Shown in pieces: positions 9,996 through 19,100 of a stretch of DNA of 64,000 nucleotides; within the stretch, counting starts at the first letter, position 1, and each line of letters starts with the position of its first letter. The notes under the pieces are model-generated. The model had not been told where the DNA came from. It saw only the letters and a program-made list of their open reading frames with translations, and did not search any database. This DNA is from Planctomycetota bacterium. GTDB taxonomy: Bacteria > Planctomycetota > UBA1135. The stretch lies in the NCBI GenBank assembly GCA_024229395.1, contig JAAESM010000003.1:37401-101400 (forward strand). Reading direction: 5' to 3'. A program made the position numbers and the translations under genes.

Positions 9996-10480
9996 GTAAG
10001 GCGACTGCTTGGAAGTGGATGCCCGCGGTCTTTTTAGGCGCTGTCGTGATTTTTGCGGTCTGGCGCGTCATGATGGCGGTTGATGACCCGCATTTCAGTG
10101 CGGTCTCGAATGCCTACGAAAAGGCCGGTCAATGGGATGCTCAGCAAGCGGAACTGGCTGCTTCGAAAGCGCTCGGTTGGGATGTGGTTCTGATTCCAGG
10201 CGCAGCCCAAGCCGAAGGTGAAAGCTCCAACACCTTGAAGATCGTCGGCCCCGATGGCATTGCGCTGGAAGGATTGACCGGTGAAGTTCAAGCCTTCCAC
10301 AACGCGTACCCCAAGCAAGTCTTCCAAGCGACCTTGGTCGCGGGGAAGCCCGGCTCCTACTCCTTTGACCTGCCGCTGCGTCATTCCGGTCAATGGCGTT
10401 GGCAGTTCCGCCTGCAACATGGCTCGTCGACTTGGGTCGGTGAAAAGCGCGAACTGGTGTTCGCAGGGGGCGCACAATGA
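9992..10480 (+). CDS. ccoH: CcoH/FixH-like cbb3 oxidase assembly protein
   Basis: 162 residues with one N-terminal membrane helix (WMPAVFLGAVVIFAVWRVMMAV) and the FixH-type element DDPHFSAVSNAYEKA. The rest is a periplasmic beta-rich domain ending in a WRWQFRLQHG strand. Size and position between ccoG and ccoI fit FixH. Both ends overlap neighbouring genes by 4 nt, indicating tight translational coupling. Confidence 0.85.
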   Translation: MSKATAWKWMPAVFLGAVVIFAVWRVMMAVDDPHFSAVSNAYEKAGQWDAQQAELAASKALGWDVVLIPGAAQAEGESSNTLKIVGPDGIALEGLTGEVQAFHNAYPKQVFQATLVAGKPGSYSFDLPLRHSGQWRWQFRLQHGSSTWVGEKRELVFAGGAQ

Positions 10481-11310
10481 TCACGATGTTCTGGGCGGTC
10501 TTCGTGGCCAGCTTGGTCGGTAGTGGACATTGCGCTGGCATGTGCGGCGGCATCGTCGCTTTCGTCGGCGGTACTTCAGGTGATCATCGTGATTGGCGAC
10601 CACAGTTCCTTTATCACGCCGGACGTTTCCTCGGTTATGTGACCGTCGGCGCTTTGGCCGGTGGGATCGGTGCGGTGCTTGACCTTGGCGGCGAGGCCGT
10701 CGGTATCGGTCGCGTGGCGATTGCTGTGGCCGGAAGTTTGATGGTCGGCTATGGCTTGATCATGTTGCTGCGCTTGCGTGGCAAGAAGATCAACTTGCCG
10801 GTGCCGAAGTTCTTCGAGCGGAGTTTCGGTAGCGGTATGCGCAAAGTACAGGGCCAAGGGCCGAAGGTACGCGCGCTAATGGTCGGCTTGCTGACCACGC
10901 TGTTGCCCTGTGGTTGGTTGTACATGTTCGCTGGCACCGCCGCTGGAACCGGCAGCGTCTGGCTAGGTGCTTTAACCATGGCGGTGTTCTGGCTTGGTAC
11001 CGTTCCGGTGTTGGCCGCGATCGGAGTCGGCGTACAACGTTTGGCTGGTCCGGTACAGAAGCATGTCCCTATGTTCTCCGCATTGCTCTTGGTCGTAATC
11101 GGCCTGCTGGCAGTCTTTGGACGCCTCGATGTTCCTTCCTTCCAAGCTGCCGCCGAAGCTGGCTCCATCGAGCCGGCATGTTGCGAGTCCGACGACACGC
11201 ATGAGGATGGTGCCGAGGTCAGCCACGCAGCCACGACGGAAACCAGCGACGCCACAAACGTGGTGCCACCTTCTGCGGTTTCTACGGAACCGACTAGTCC
11301 GGCCGAGTAG
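10477..11310 (+). CDS. SafE/TauE-like membrane protein of cbb3 loci (COG2836 type)
   Basis: 277 residues with about six membrane helices and the conserved GSGHCAGMCGGIVAF and LLPCGWLYMF motifs. Members of this family recur next to ccoI, where copper transport or heme/copper delivery is suspected but not settled. A long C-terminal Ser/Thr/Glu-rich extension follows the last helix from about residue 225. It overlaps ccoH and is 12 nt before ccoI, so it belongs to the assembly operon. Confidence 0.85.
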   Translation: MITMFWAVFVASLVGSGHCAGMCGGIVAFVGGTSGDHRDWRPQFLYHAGRFLGYVTVGALAGGIGAVLDLGGEAVGIGRVAIAVAGSLMVGYGLIMLLRLRGKKINLPVPKFFERSFGSGMRKVQGQGPKVRALMVGLLTTLLPCGWLYMFAGTAAGTGSVWLGALTMAVFWLGTVPVLAAIGVGVQRLAGPVQKHVPMFSALLLVVIGLLAVFGRLDVPSFQAAAEAGSIEPACCESDDTHEDGAEVSHAATTETSDATNVVPPSAVSTEPTSPAE

Positions 11311-11322
11311 GCTTGCACATTC

Positions 11323-13845
11323 ATGGAAGTCAGCTGTACCCATTGCAGCCTGCCGGTGCCGCGCGGCCTGATCGAGGAAGGCGCCAACGAGCAGTTCTGT
11401 TGCGCCGGTTGCCGCACGGTCTACGAGACCTTGCAGGGCGCGGGGCTGCAACGCTTCTATGAACTGTCGGAGCAGACCAACGATGCGCCGCCGCGCCAAG
11501 CCAGCACGTCCGGCCGCGGCTTCACCGAGTTCGATCACGAGGACTTCTTGGCGCGTTATGTCGACAGCAATGAAGAAGGCTTCTCGCAAGCCACCTTGTA
11601 TCTGGAGGGCGTGCATTGTGCCGCTTGCGTTTGGTTGGTCGAGAAGTTGCCGACCATTGTGCCCGGAGTTCTTGAGGCACGTCTCGACATCGGTCGCGCA
11701 ATCGTCACGCTTTCATGGCGCACCGATCAAGTTGCCCTGTCGGTGATCGCGCGCACCTTGGATCGCCTTGGTTATCCGCCGCACCCCTTGCAAGATGGCG
11801 AGGAACAACAGCAGCGTAGAAAGGAGGCACGTGCTGCCTTATTACGCATCGGTGTGGCTGGTGCTTTGGCCGGCAACGTGATGGGCATCGCCTTCGCCTT
11901 GTACGGCGGCTACCTGCAAGGCATGGAGCAGAACCTGCGCGATTTCTTCCGCTGGTCGGCCATGTTGTTAACACTGGTCAGCCTGTTGTGGCCAGGGCGT
12001 GTGTTTTTCCGCGGTGCGTGGGCATCGTTACGCACGCGCACTCCGCATATGGATCTGCCGATCGCCATCGGCATCGGCGCAGGCTTCTTCGGAGGGGCTT
12101 GGCACACCATCACTGGCACCGGCGAGGTCTATTTCGAATCGGTTGCCGTATTGGTGTTCCTGTTGCTGGTCGGGCGCCATGTGCAGTCCAAGCAGCAGCG
12201 TCGAGCTTATGAGGCCATGGAGTTGCTGCATGCTTTGACTCCTGGCACGGCCCGACGCAACACTGGTAGCGGCTTCGAGGAAGTTCCGATCCTGTCGCTG
12301 CAGAAAGGCGATCAAGTCGAAGTGCGTGGTGCCGAGACTGCTCCTGCCGACGGCACCGTGGTCGAAGGTGAAAGCAGTTTCGACATGGCCGTGCTCAGTG
12401 GTGAGACACGCCCGATTGCCGTGCAGCAAGGTGGGCGCGTCTTCGCCGGCACCCTGAACCTTGGTGCGCGCGTGGTGCTCGAAGTCGACAGTACTGGTGC
12501 CGACAGTCGCGTCGGGCGTTTGTTGCAGCTGGTCGAGCAACATGCCAAACGACCCGCGGCAATCGTCCGGGTGGCTGACCGCATTTCCGGAGTCTTCACC
12601 GTGGTGGTGCTGTTGTTGGCAGCAATCACTGGATTGTGGTGGAGTCAATCGGGTCCAGATCAAGCACTGGAGAATGCCATCGCCTTGTTGATCGTGGCTT
12701 GTCCATGTGCGCTTGGTTTGGCCACGCCATTGGCGGTGGTGGCAGCGGTGGGGCGCGCGGCGCGTTCCGGCATCTTGGTCAAAGGCGGCGATGCTTTGGA
12801 GCGCTTGGCTTCGCCCGGAATCTTGGTCTTGGATAAAACCGGCACCCTTACTCAAGGTGCGGTGTCAGTGGTGCAGTGGCATGGTGAGTCGAAACTGCAA
12901 GCGGCGGTCGCGGCTTTAGAAGAACATGCATCGCATCCATTCGCCGGTGCCTTGGTGGAATTCGGCCAGAGTCAAGCAGCTGCGTTGGAATCGGCGGCGG
13001 TTGCGGAGCCCCAATCGTCATACACCACCAGCATCTCCACCGCCTCGGGTGCAGCCCTCACGCACCCCATCCAAGTCGAAGATGTCGAAGCCATTCCTGG
13101 CAAAGGCGTACGCGGCAAAGTCAACGGCCAGTTGCTCTGCATTGGTGCACCAGCTTGGATCGCCGAGCAAGGCGCCGACTTGCCACCGGAATGGATAACC
13201 CAAGTCCTTGATCGCGCCTTGTCACCGGTTGCCATCTTGCAGACTGATTCAAGAGGTCAAATCACGGCAATCGCTATGGCTGGTATCGGCGACGCCATCC
13301 AGCCCGATGCACCACGCGTGGTTGCCGAACTGCAGGAGGTCGGTTGGCAGTTGCAGATCATGTCCGGCGATCACCCGCAGGTCGTCGCCGCGGTGGCTGC
13401 CAAGTTGGGCATGGAAAAGGAGCACAGTCATGGTGGCTTGAGCCCCGAACAGAAGCTTGCCGCCATTGAGGAGCTGCGCGCACAACAAAGCCAAGCTTCG
13501 CATTCGCTGCCAGTGTTGATGGTAGGGGATGGCTGGAATGATGCTGCAGCCTTGGCCGCAGCCGATGTCGGTATCGCAGTTCACGGTTCTGCCGAAGCGA
13601 GCCTCGCCGCCGCCGACGTCTTCCTGTCCGCCCCGGGTCTTGGCGGTGTGGCTGGATTATTGGAAGGTGCCAAACGCACCGTGCGCGTCATTCGCCGTAA
13701 CCTGGCGGTGTCCTTGGCTTACAATGGCATCGGCGTGGCTCTTGCCATGACCGGTGTGCTCAACCCGCTGCTTGCCGCAGTGCTGATGCCAGTTTCCTCG
13801 CTGACCGTGGTCAGTGTGGCTTGGCGTTCGCGCACCTTCACTTAG
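11323..13845 (+). CDS. ccoI: copper-transporting P1B-type ATPase CcoI/FixI
   Basis: 840 residues. An N-terminal Cys-rich metal-binding segment (CTHCSLPVPRG, FCCAGC) precedes an HMA domain with CAAC. Then come the P-type ATPase membrane and catalytic domains: the ion-channel Cys460-Pro-Cys462, the phosphorylated Asp504 in DKTGTLT, the HP motif (ASHPFAG) and the hinge GDGWNDAAAL. It exports copper for insertion into the CcoN binuclear centre. Its place beside ccoS and ccoG/H supports CcoI over general CopA. Confidence 0.95.
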   Translation: MEVSCTHCSLPVPRGLIEEGANEQFCCAGCRTVYETLQGAGLQRFYELSEQTNDAPPRQASTSGRGFTEFDHEDFLARYVDSNEEGFSQATLYLEGVHCAACVWLVEKLPTIVPGVLEARLDIGRAIVTLSWRTDQVALSVIARTLDRLGYPPHPLQDGEEQQQRRKEARAALLRIGVAGALAGNVMGIAFALYGGYLQGMEQNLRDFFRWSAMLLTLVSLLWPGRVFFRGAWASLRTRTPHMDLPIAIGIGAGFFGGAWHTITGTGEVYFESVAVLVFLLLVGRHVQSKQQRRAYEAMELLHALTPGTARRNTGSGFEEVPILSLQKGDQVEVRGAETAPADGTVVEGESSFDMAVLSGETRPIAVQQGGRVFAGTLNLGARVVLEVDSTGADSRVGRLLQLVEQHAKRPAAIVRVADRISGVFTVVVLLLAAITGLWWSQSGPDQALENAIALLIVACPCALGLATPLAVVAAVGRAARSGILVKGGDALERLASPGILVLDKTGTLTQGAVSVVQWHGESKLQAAVAALEEHASHPFAGALVEFGQSQAAALESAAVAEPQSSYTTSISTASGAALTHPIQVEDVEAIPGKGVRGKVNGQLLCIGAPAWIAEQGADLPPEWITQVLDRALSPVAILQTDSRGQITAIAMAGIGDAIQPDAPRVVAELQEVGWQLQIMSGDHPQVVAAVAAKLGMEKEHSHGGLSPEQKLAAIEELRAQQSQASHSLPVLMVGDGWNDAAALAAADVGIAVHGSAEASLAAADVFLSAPGLGGVAGLLEGAKRTVRVIRRNLAVSLAYNGIGVALAMTGVLNPLLAAVLMPVSSLTVVSVAWRSRTFT

Positions 13846-13857
13846 ACCCATCCGCTC

Positions 13858-14052
13858 GTGTCCGTCGTCTACGTAGTCTTGCCGTTAGCGCTGTTGATTG
13901 CTGCCGTGGCAGTCGGTGCCTTCGCTTGGGCAGCCAAACGTGGCCAGTTTGATGACTTGGAGACGCCAGCCCATCGCATGCTGCACGACGATGATCCAAT
14001 CGAGCAGCCAGATTCCAAGCAAAGCGATTCAGAGAATCCCAAGACGTCATGA
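13858..14052 (+). CDS. ccoS: cbb3 oxidase maturation protein CcoS
   Basis: A 64-residue protein starting at GTG 13858 with one membrane helix, then FAWAAKRGQFDDLETPAHRML, the typical CcoS signature (a basic residue after the helix, then GQFDDLE). CcoS is needed for cofactor insertion into cbb3 oxidases. The start lies 12 nt after ccoI and the stop overlaps the next gene by 4 nt. Confidence 0.93.
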   Translation: MSVVYVVLPLALLIAAVAVGAFAWAAKRGQFDDLETPAHRMLHDDDPIEQPDSKQSDSENPKTS

Positions 14053-14549
14053 AAATCGAGTTTGAATTGGAGTTCGAAGACTGGGCGCTGTTCGTGATCC
14101 ACGTCAGTCGCACCGATCCCGCCAGCATTCGTTTGGGACGCATGTTCCGTTATGGATTCGGCGGTGCTTACATCGCCTTCGGAATCTACGCGCTGATCAC
14201 TGGCATGTACTTCGCGGGCGTGGCCATGATCCTGTTGGCCTTCGCTTGGTTGATTCTGTATCCACGCGTCACCGTGGCGAGGGTGGTCAAGCAACTGCGC
14301 AAGAAACTCAGTGCCGGTGAGGCGGAACACCTGCTCGGCAACTATGTCATGGAAGCCGATGAGGAAGGGTTAACTGCGTCGGCGAATGGCGCGCATAGCT
14401 CGATCCCGTGGGAACTCTTCACCCAGACCTTCGAAGTGGAGGAGCGGGCAATGCTGCATTTGAGCCCGGTCAAAGCTGTTATCATCCCGTTACGCGCAGA
14501 TGGTGCACGTGAATTCGTGGATGAATGCCATGGCTATATCAACAACTAG
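14049..14549 (+). CDS. YcxB-like two-helix membrane protein
   Basis: 166 residues. A short N-terminal beta segment leads into two adjacent membrane helices (FGIYALITGMYFAG and ILLAFAWLILY). The cytoplasmic tail has ADEEGLTAS and a PWELFTQTFE-like strand, the arrangement seen in YcxB C-terminal-domain proteins. Function is unknown. It overlaps ccoS by 4 nt and so is probably the last gene of the oxidase operon, though it is not a standard cbb3 gene. Confidence 0.6.
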   Translation: MKIEFELEFEDWALFVIHVSRTDPASIRLGRMFRYGFGGAYIAFGIYALITGMYFAGVAMILLAFAWLILYPRVTVARVVKQLRKKLSAGEAEHLLGNYVMEADEEGLTASANGAHSSIPWELFTQTFEVEERAMLHLSPVKAVIIPLRADGAREFVDECHGYINN

Positions 14550-14696
14550 GTTCACGTCATTAATGGCAACTTTGCCAATGCCGTTGAGCTCGAAGATGGC
14601 TCCGTGCGTTCGCACGATTTCTTCCTCGACCTGCTGCCCGTCGGAGAATAACGCTCGGTAACACCTCCACTCCAGCGGCTTGCCCGGATCGAACAA
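14490..14696 (-). CDS. possible small ORF or gene fragment downstream of the spike-like gene
   Basis: A 68-residue frame from TTG 14696, starting FDPGKPLEWRCYRALFSDG. It lies 24 nt downstream of the spike-like gene on the same strand. It overlaps the 3' end of the convergent YcxB-like gene by 60 bp. The first ~45 residues look protein-like, the tail does not. The opposite strand of this stretch also reads plausibly, so this may be a truncated gene remnant. I do not recognise a family. Confidence 0.25.
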   Translation of the reverse strand: MFDPGKPLEWRCYRALFSDGQQVEEEIVRTHGAIFELNGIGKVAINDVNLVVDIAMAFIHEFTCTICA

Positions 14697-14720
14697 CCGC
14701 GTTGCGGCTAGACCTCTGCC

Positions 14721-15023
14721 TTAAAGGATGTTCCCTTCACCGGGACTGTATGACTGACTGACGACGGCATCACAAGTGATGGTTTGGCAATGCACCAGGG
14801 CCGTGAAGGTGGCAGCGCCTGCATCGACGCGCACCGTTGGTGCTTCGATCAACATTGGGCCGCTGCTCTTCAAGGTGACGCGATTACCGTTGATTTCCAA
14901 GGAGGATTCCAAGGCAACGATTCGTTCCTCAAGTTCTTCGACTCGATCTTCCAACTTATGAAAGCGCGTATCCGTTTGCCCGCTAAGAGAGGCAGGGTCT
15001 CCATGTGGGTGTTTCTTTTTCAT
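14721..15023 (-). CDS. small coiled-coil plus beta-spike-like protein (100 aa)
   Basis: Start at ATG 15023 follows a strong Shine-Dalgarno (AGGAGAGG). Residues ~20-45 form a short coiled coil (KLEDRVEELEERIVALESSL). The second half is a regular beta pattern (LIEAPTVRVDAGAATFTALV then a SYSPGEGNIL terminus). This resembles trimeric spike or needle tips of phage tails and contractile injection systems. That likeness is pattern-based inference. No tail, sheath or baseplate genes are nearby. It is directly downstream of the broken hydrolase gene on the same strand. Confidence 0.5.
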   Translation of the reverse strand: MKKKHPHGDPASLSGQTDTRFHKLEDRVEELEERIVALESSLEINGNRVTLKSSGPMLIEAPTVRVDAGAATFTALVHCQTITCDAVVSQSYSPGEGNIL

Positions 15024-15030
15024 GCCTCTC

Positions 15031-16019
15031 CTATCGTAGTTCACCACGCAGGAAACGGCCCAGCCATTGCGACAATTTTGGCTGCACTAAGTAGCCATAG
15101 GATTTGTGTGGATTGCGCTTTTCCGAAGCCTTGTTGCCACCGTGCGGCACGACCTTGAAGGGATTGTAGAGCTTGGTGTAATCGCGATAACGTTGGCGCG
15201 GCGAGGCACTGAGCATGTTCAGTTTCACCATCGGCTGCATGAAATCGTCTTCCAAGGTGCTGTCGTGCGAGACTACATCGCCCAAGGCTGAGAAGTTAAA
15301 CCAGCGTTGCAGGTTACGCGGATACTCGCGCTTGCCTGAATCTTTGAAATGGCGTGCGAACAATAAGTCCTAGACCATTGGATCGCCAAGCGGAGAACCC
15401 ATCGTGACCAGCATCTGTACCTGCCGGCGACGCCACTTGCGGAACTCCGGCGTGCTGCGATGACTGAAGCGCCACAACACGTCGTAAGCGATGAAGGTAC
15501 CCATGCTGTGACTGAGAATGGCGACATCGGCGCCATCTTGCCAAGCTTCGCGCAGGGTATCTTCCAGTGGCTTGCGCACGCGGTCGGCAATGTATTGATC
15601 ATGCGAATATAACTCGATCTCGCGCAGATAATGCTCCGCCACGTTGTCCTTAATGGTCAGTGCGCTCGACAACACATTGATCACATCCAAGCCCTTGTTC
15701 TTGAAGAAGGCGCCCACGCGGTCGCCAAAACCAAGGTGAAATTTATCCTTCTTGCGTGAGCGCTCGCGGCAAGTCTGCCTGACCTGCGTGGTCAGCTTGT
15801 TCACATAGCCACGGTCGTCCTCGATGTGGTGGGGGATTTCATTCGCCCAATACCCGGAGCGGAACACCTGGTCGGCGTCGGCGCGCAACTCACTAGCAAG
15901 CTGCGGGGCATCGACCTTGACGTTGTTGATGATGCAATCGCTCCATAGCTTGTAGAGGTCCTTCTCCGGTGCTTCGACGCCAAGCCGTGAACGAGAATGA
16001 TGCGCTTATTCGGCTTCAT
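15031..16019 (-). pseudogene. alpha/beta hydrolase (lipase-like) gene broken by a frameshift and an in-frame TAG
   Basis: The start MKPNKRIILVHG matches the oxyanion-hole strand of alpha/beta hydrolases. The frame is then lost near 15985. If one C is restored at the GGCTTGG site, it continues GVEAPEKDLYKLW and joins the long frame at 15370-15888. That frame holds the nucleophile elbow SHSMGT and ends VTMGSPLGDPMV. A TAG at 15370-15372 then interrupts it, yet the same frame continues with DLLFARHFKDSGKREYP to a natural end at 15031. Either a recent pseudogene or two base-calling errors. It would otherwise be an esterase/lipase-like protein of ~330 residues. Confidence 0.7.
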
Positions 16020-16087
16020 AGTTGCCATGCGCGTAGAGTAATCGCCCAGCCCAGTGAAAAAAGCCGCGTGACAGAGATTCCTGCTCC

Positions 16088-16148
16088 ACTAAGCCCAAGC
16101 TGAAAGTGCCGCCTAGGCAACTAGCCCTAAGCTGATAGTGCCGCCTAG
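16088..16148 (+). repeat. imperfect tandem direct repeat, 32-bp period
   Basis: Two copies of AAGCTGAWAGTGCCGCCTAG (16097-16116 and 16129-16148) differ at one base, and the similarity extends ~8 bp further left. The second copy runs into the start region of the PQQ/LamG gene. It may be a duplicated promoter or regulator site between divergent genes. Confidence 0.6.
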
Positions 16149-16155
16149 AATGGCC

Positions 16156-19100
16156 ATGTCGATGCGGCGTTTCATCATCCTCCTGCTCTTGGCAGCTTTG
16201 CCTGCCCAAGCTTACGCTCAACAGTGGCCAGGCTTCCGCGGCGATTCCAGGCGCAGTGGTGCAACGGCGGAGCAACTTCAGATCACCAAGCTGATTCCGC
16301 ATTGGACCTGGAAATCCAGCGCCTTGCCGCAGCCCGCTTGGCCGGGTCCTGCCCGTTGGGATGCGTGGGCCGGTTTGGAAGGGCTGCGTTCGATGCGCAA
16401 TTATGATCCCGTCTTTCATCCAGTTGCCGTGGGTGATGCGGTCTACCTTGCCTCCAATGCCGACGACAGTCTGCGCTGTTTGGATGCTGCTAATGGCTCA
16501 CTGCGCTGGACATTCACCGCCGATGGGCCGATCCGCATTGCACCTTCTGTGGTTGATGGTCGAATCTATTTCGGCAGTGATGATGGTGCAGCCTACTGCC
16601 TTGATGCAAGCAGCGGCGAGCAGCTCTGGCGTGTTCATCCCACCGAGGGAGAACGGCTGGTCATTCAAGACGGGCGCTTGATTTCCTTCTGGCCAATTCG
16701 CACCGGGGTGGTGGTCGAGGATGGCAAGGCTTACTTCGGTGCCTCCATGTTGCCCTGGAAGGACTCTTTCTTGTTCGCGGTCGATGCCAAGACCGGTCGC
16801 AAGATCTACACCAAAAACCTTGGCCAAGGCTGGACCTTGGAAGGTGCCTTGCTAGTTTCGAAGCGCAGCTTGGTGCTGCCGCAAGGGCGGATCTCGCCGT
16901 TGATGTTCGACCGTAAGACCGGCGAGCCGCAAGGATCCCTGGAAGGAGGCGGCGGTAGTTTCGTTCTATTGACCGAAGACGAGCAAGTCTTGCATGGCCC
17001 GGGTAATAAGGATGGCTGGATCACTGCCTCCGAGCGTGACTCGCGCGAAGTGGTCGCGAGTTATGCCAAAGGCAACGCTGTGGTGGTCTCTGGAAAGACC
17101 GCTTTCCTGCTTTCGGATCGTGCAGTCACGGCAATGGACCGTGAAGAAGGTGGCCTGCTGTGGACCATGCCCGCCAATACTCCATTCGAGTTGATCCAAG
17201 CCGGCAATACCTTATTCCTCGGTGGCGACGGATTCGTCGAAGCCCGTCAAACCACCGATGGCAAACTTCTGTGGCGCGCTGCAGTCAACGGCAAGGCGTG
17301 GGGACTTGCGGTCGCCAACCAACAACTCTTGGTCTCGACCGATCAAGGCGAACTCACGGTGTTTCACGCCGGCAAAGAGGAGATTCCCCTCGCATCCGAA
17401 GAAGTCAACCTCGGTACAGCCGTCACGCACTTGGGGCCAGCACGGGCAGTGCATCAGGTTCCCAAGCGTGATCTACTGGATCACTGGACCTTCCAAGCGG
17501 ATTCCCTGACGGATGTCCGCGTCACCGACAATCCAGAGGATCCACGCACCAAACAGGTGATGCGCAATCAGGCACGGGGACGGCAAGCAGCACAACCCAA
17601 TGGTCGAGTACAGCTGGAGGATGTCGGCGCCTTTCATGCTTACGTCTTCGATGGGGTGGCCAATGATTTGACGGTTTCCACCGAGTTGAAGGATGCGAAA
17701 TTGCCGAAGAAGGCGATGACTGCGGCTGCGTGGGTGCGTATCGATCAGGCGCAGAGTTGGGGCGGCATCATTGGTGCGGCGCAAGACAATGGTGAGTACG
17801 AACGCGGCTGGTTGTTGGGCTTCCGCGAAAAGCGTTTCGGATTCGTGGTGACTGGCAAGGATAAGGATGAACGGGCCACTTGGTTGCTGTCGGAATCTTC
17901 CTTTGTGCCCGGCGCTTGGCACCATGTCGCCGCCAGTTACGACGGCAAGCTCACGCGCATATGGGTCGATGGCAAACTGGAAGCAGAAGGCAAGTCCGAG
18001 TCAGGCCCCATCCTGTATCCCGAGCATGCGATTTATCAGATCGGTGCCTATCGCGATGACGACGAGCACTTCCGCATCAAGGGCATGGTTCATGAAGTCG
18101 CTGTTTGGGGGCGAGCTTTGAAGACGAAAGAGGTGGAAGAGCAGTATGCACAGCTGCACGAGCAACTACCTGCACCGGTGGTGATCACGCAGTCGGTGCC
18201 TACCACGGAGCCGACCGGTTTGGCATTGGCTGCGGGGCCATTCGTGCGATTTCCTTTCACCGGCACTGCGCGGATCCAGTGGCATAGTCACGAATCGGCA
18301 GAGACGGTTTTGGAGTGGAAGAAGGAGGGAGAGTCAACATGGAATCCAGTGGTGGTTGCAGGTTCGCGCCTCGTGCATGAAGTCACCCTGCAGGATTTAC
18401 CGCACCTTGAGTTGCTCCATTTTCGTGTGCGCGCCAGTCAAGAAGAAGACAGCCTGGCAACACCAGCTTGGGAGCTGGATACACACTTCGACTACAACCT
18501 GGCGACTTTGAATGTCGAAGCCGCTGCCGCTTCCGCCCGTTTTCAAGAAGGCCAAACTCTCCGTGCCGAGCAGTTGCCTGAAACGCAGGGCGGGGCAGGA
18601 ATCGTGGTGCTGTTGGGCGCCGGCACCGATCTAGACTTTGCCAAAGGCCTTATCGCACAGAGTGGCTTACGCTTGCTCCTGGTGAGCACCACCCCAGAGC
18701 GCACTGCAAGCTTGCGTGCAGACTTGCTCTTGGACCAGGGCTACGGCACACGCATCTCGATCTTGCCTGTCGATTCTTTCGACAGCTACCCTTTGCCATC
18801 TTGTTTCGCCAACCTGGTGGTTGCCGACCCAACCCAAAGTCCACTCGGAAACAAAGCCATGGCCGAGGCACGCCGCATCGTCAAACCGGATGGAGGCGTG
18901 TTCGCAATGTTCGGTGCAAAGGAGCATCGCGCAGCACTTGCTGGAGCGAGTGGTTGGACCCATATGTATGGCCGTGCCGACAACTCAGCTTTCAACGGTG
19001 AGTCCCTATCTGGCACGCGCACCATCGATGACCTTGAGGTGCAATGGCTCGGCCGCCCGGGTGCGCGTTATCAAACCGACCGTCAGAATCGTCGGCCGGC

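Noticed and set aside
15370..15372. TAG in the hydrolase gene as recoding
   Set aside because: The same gene has a frameshift upstream, so decay or sequencing error is simpler.
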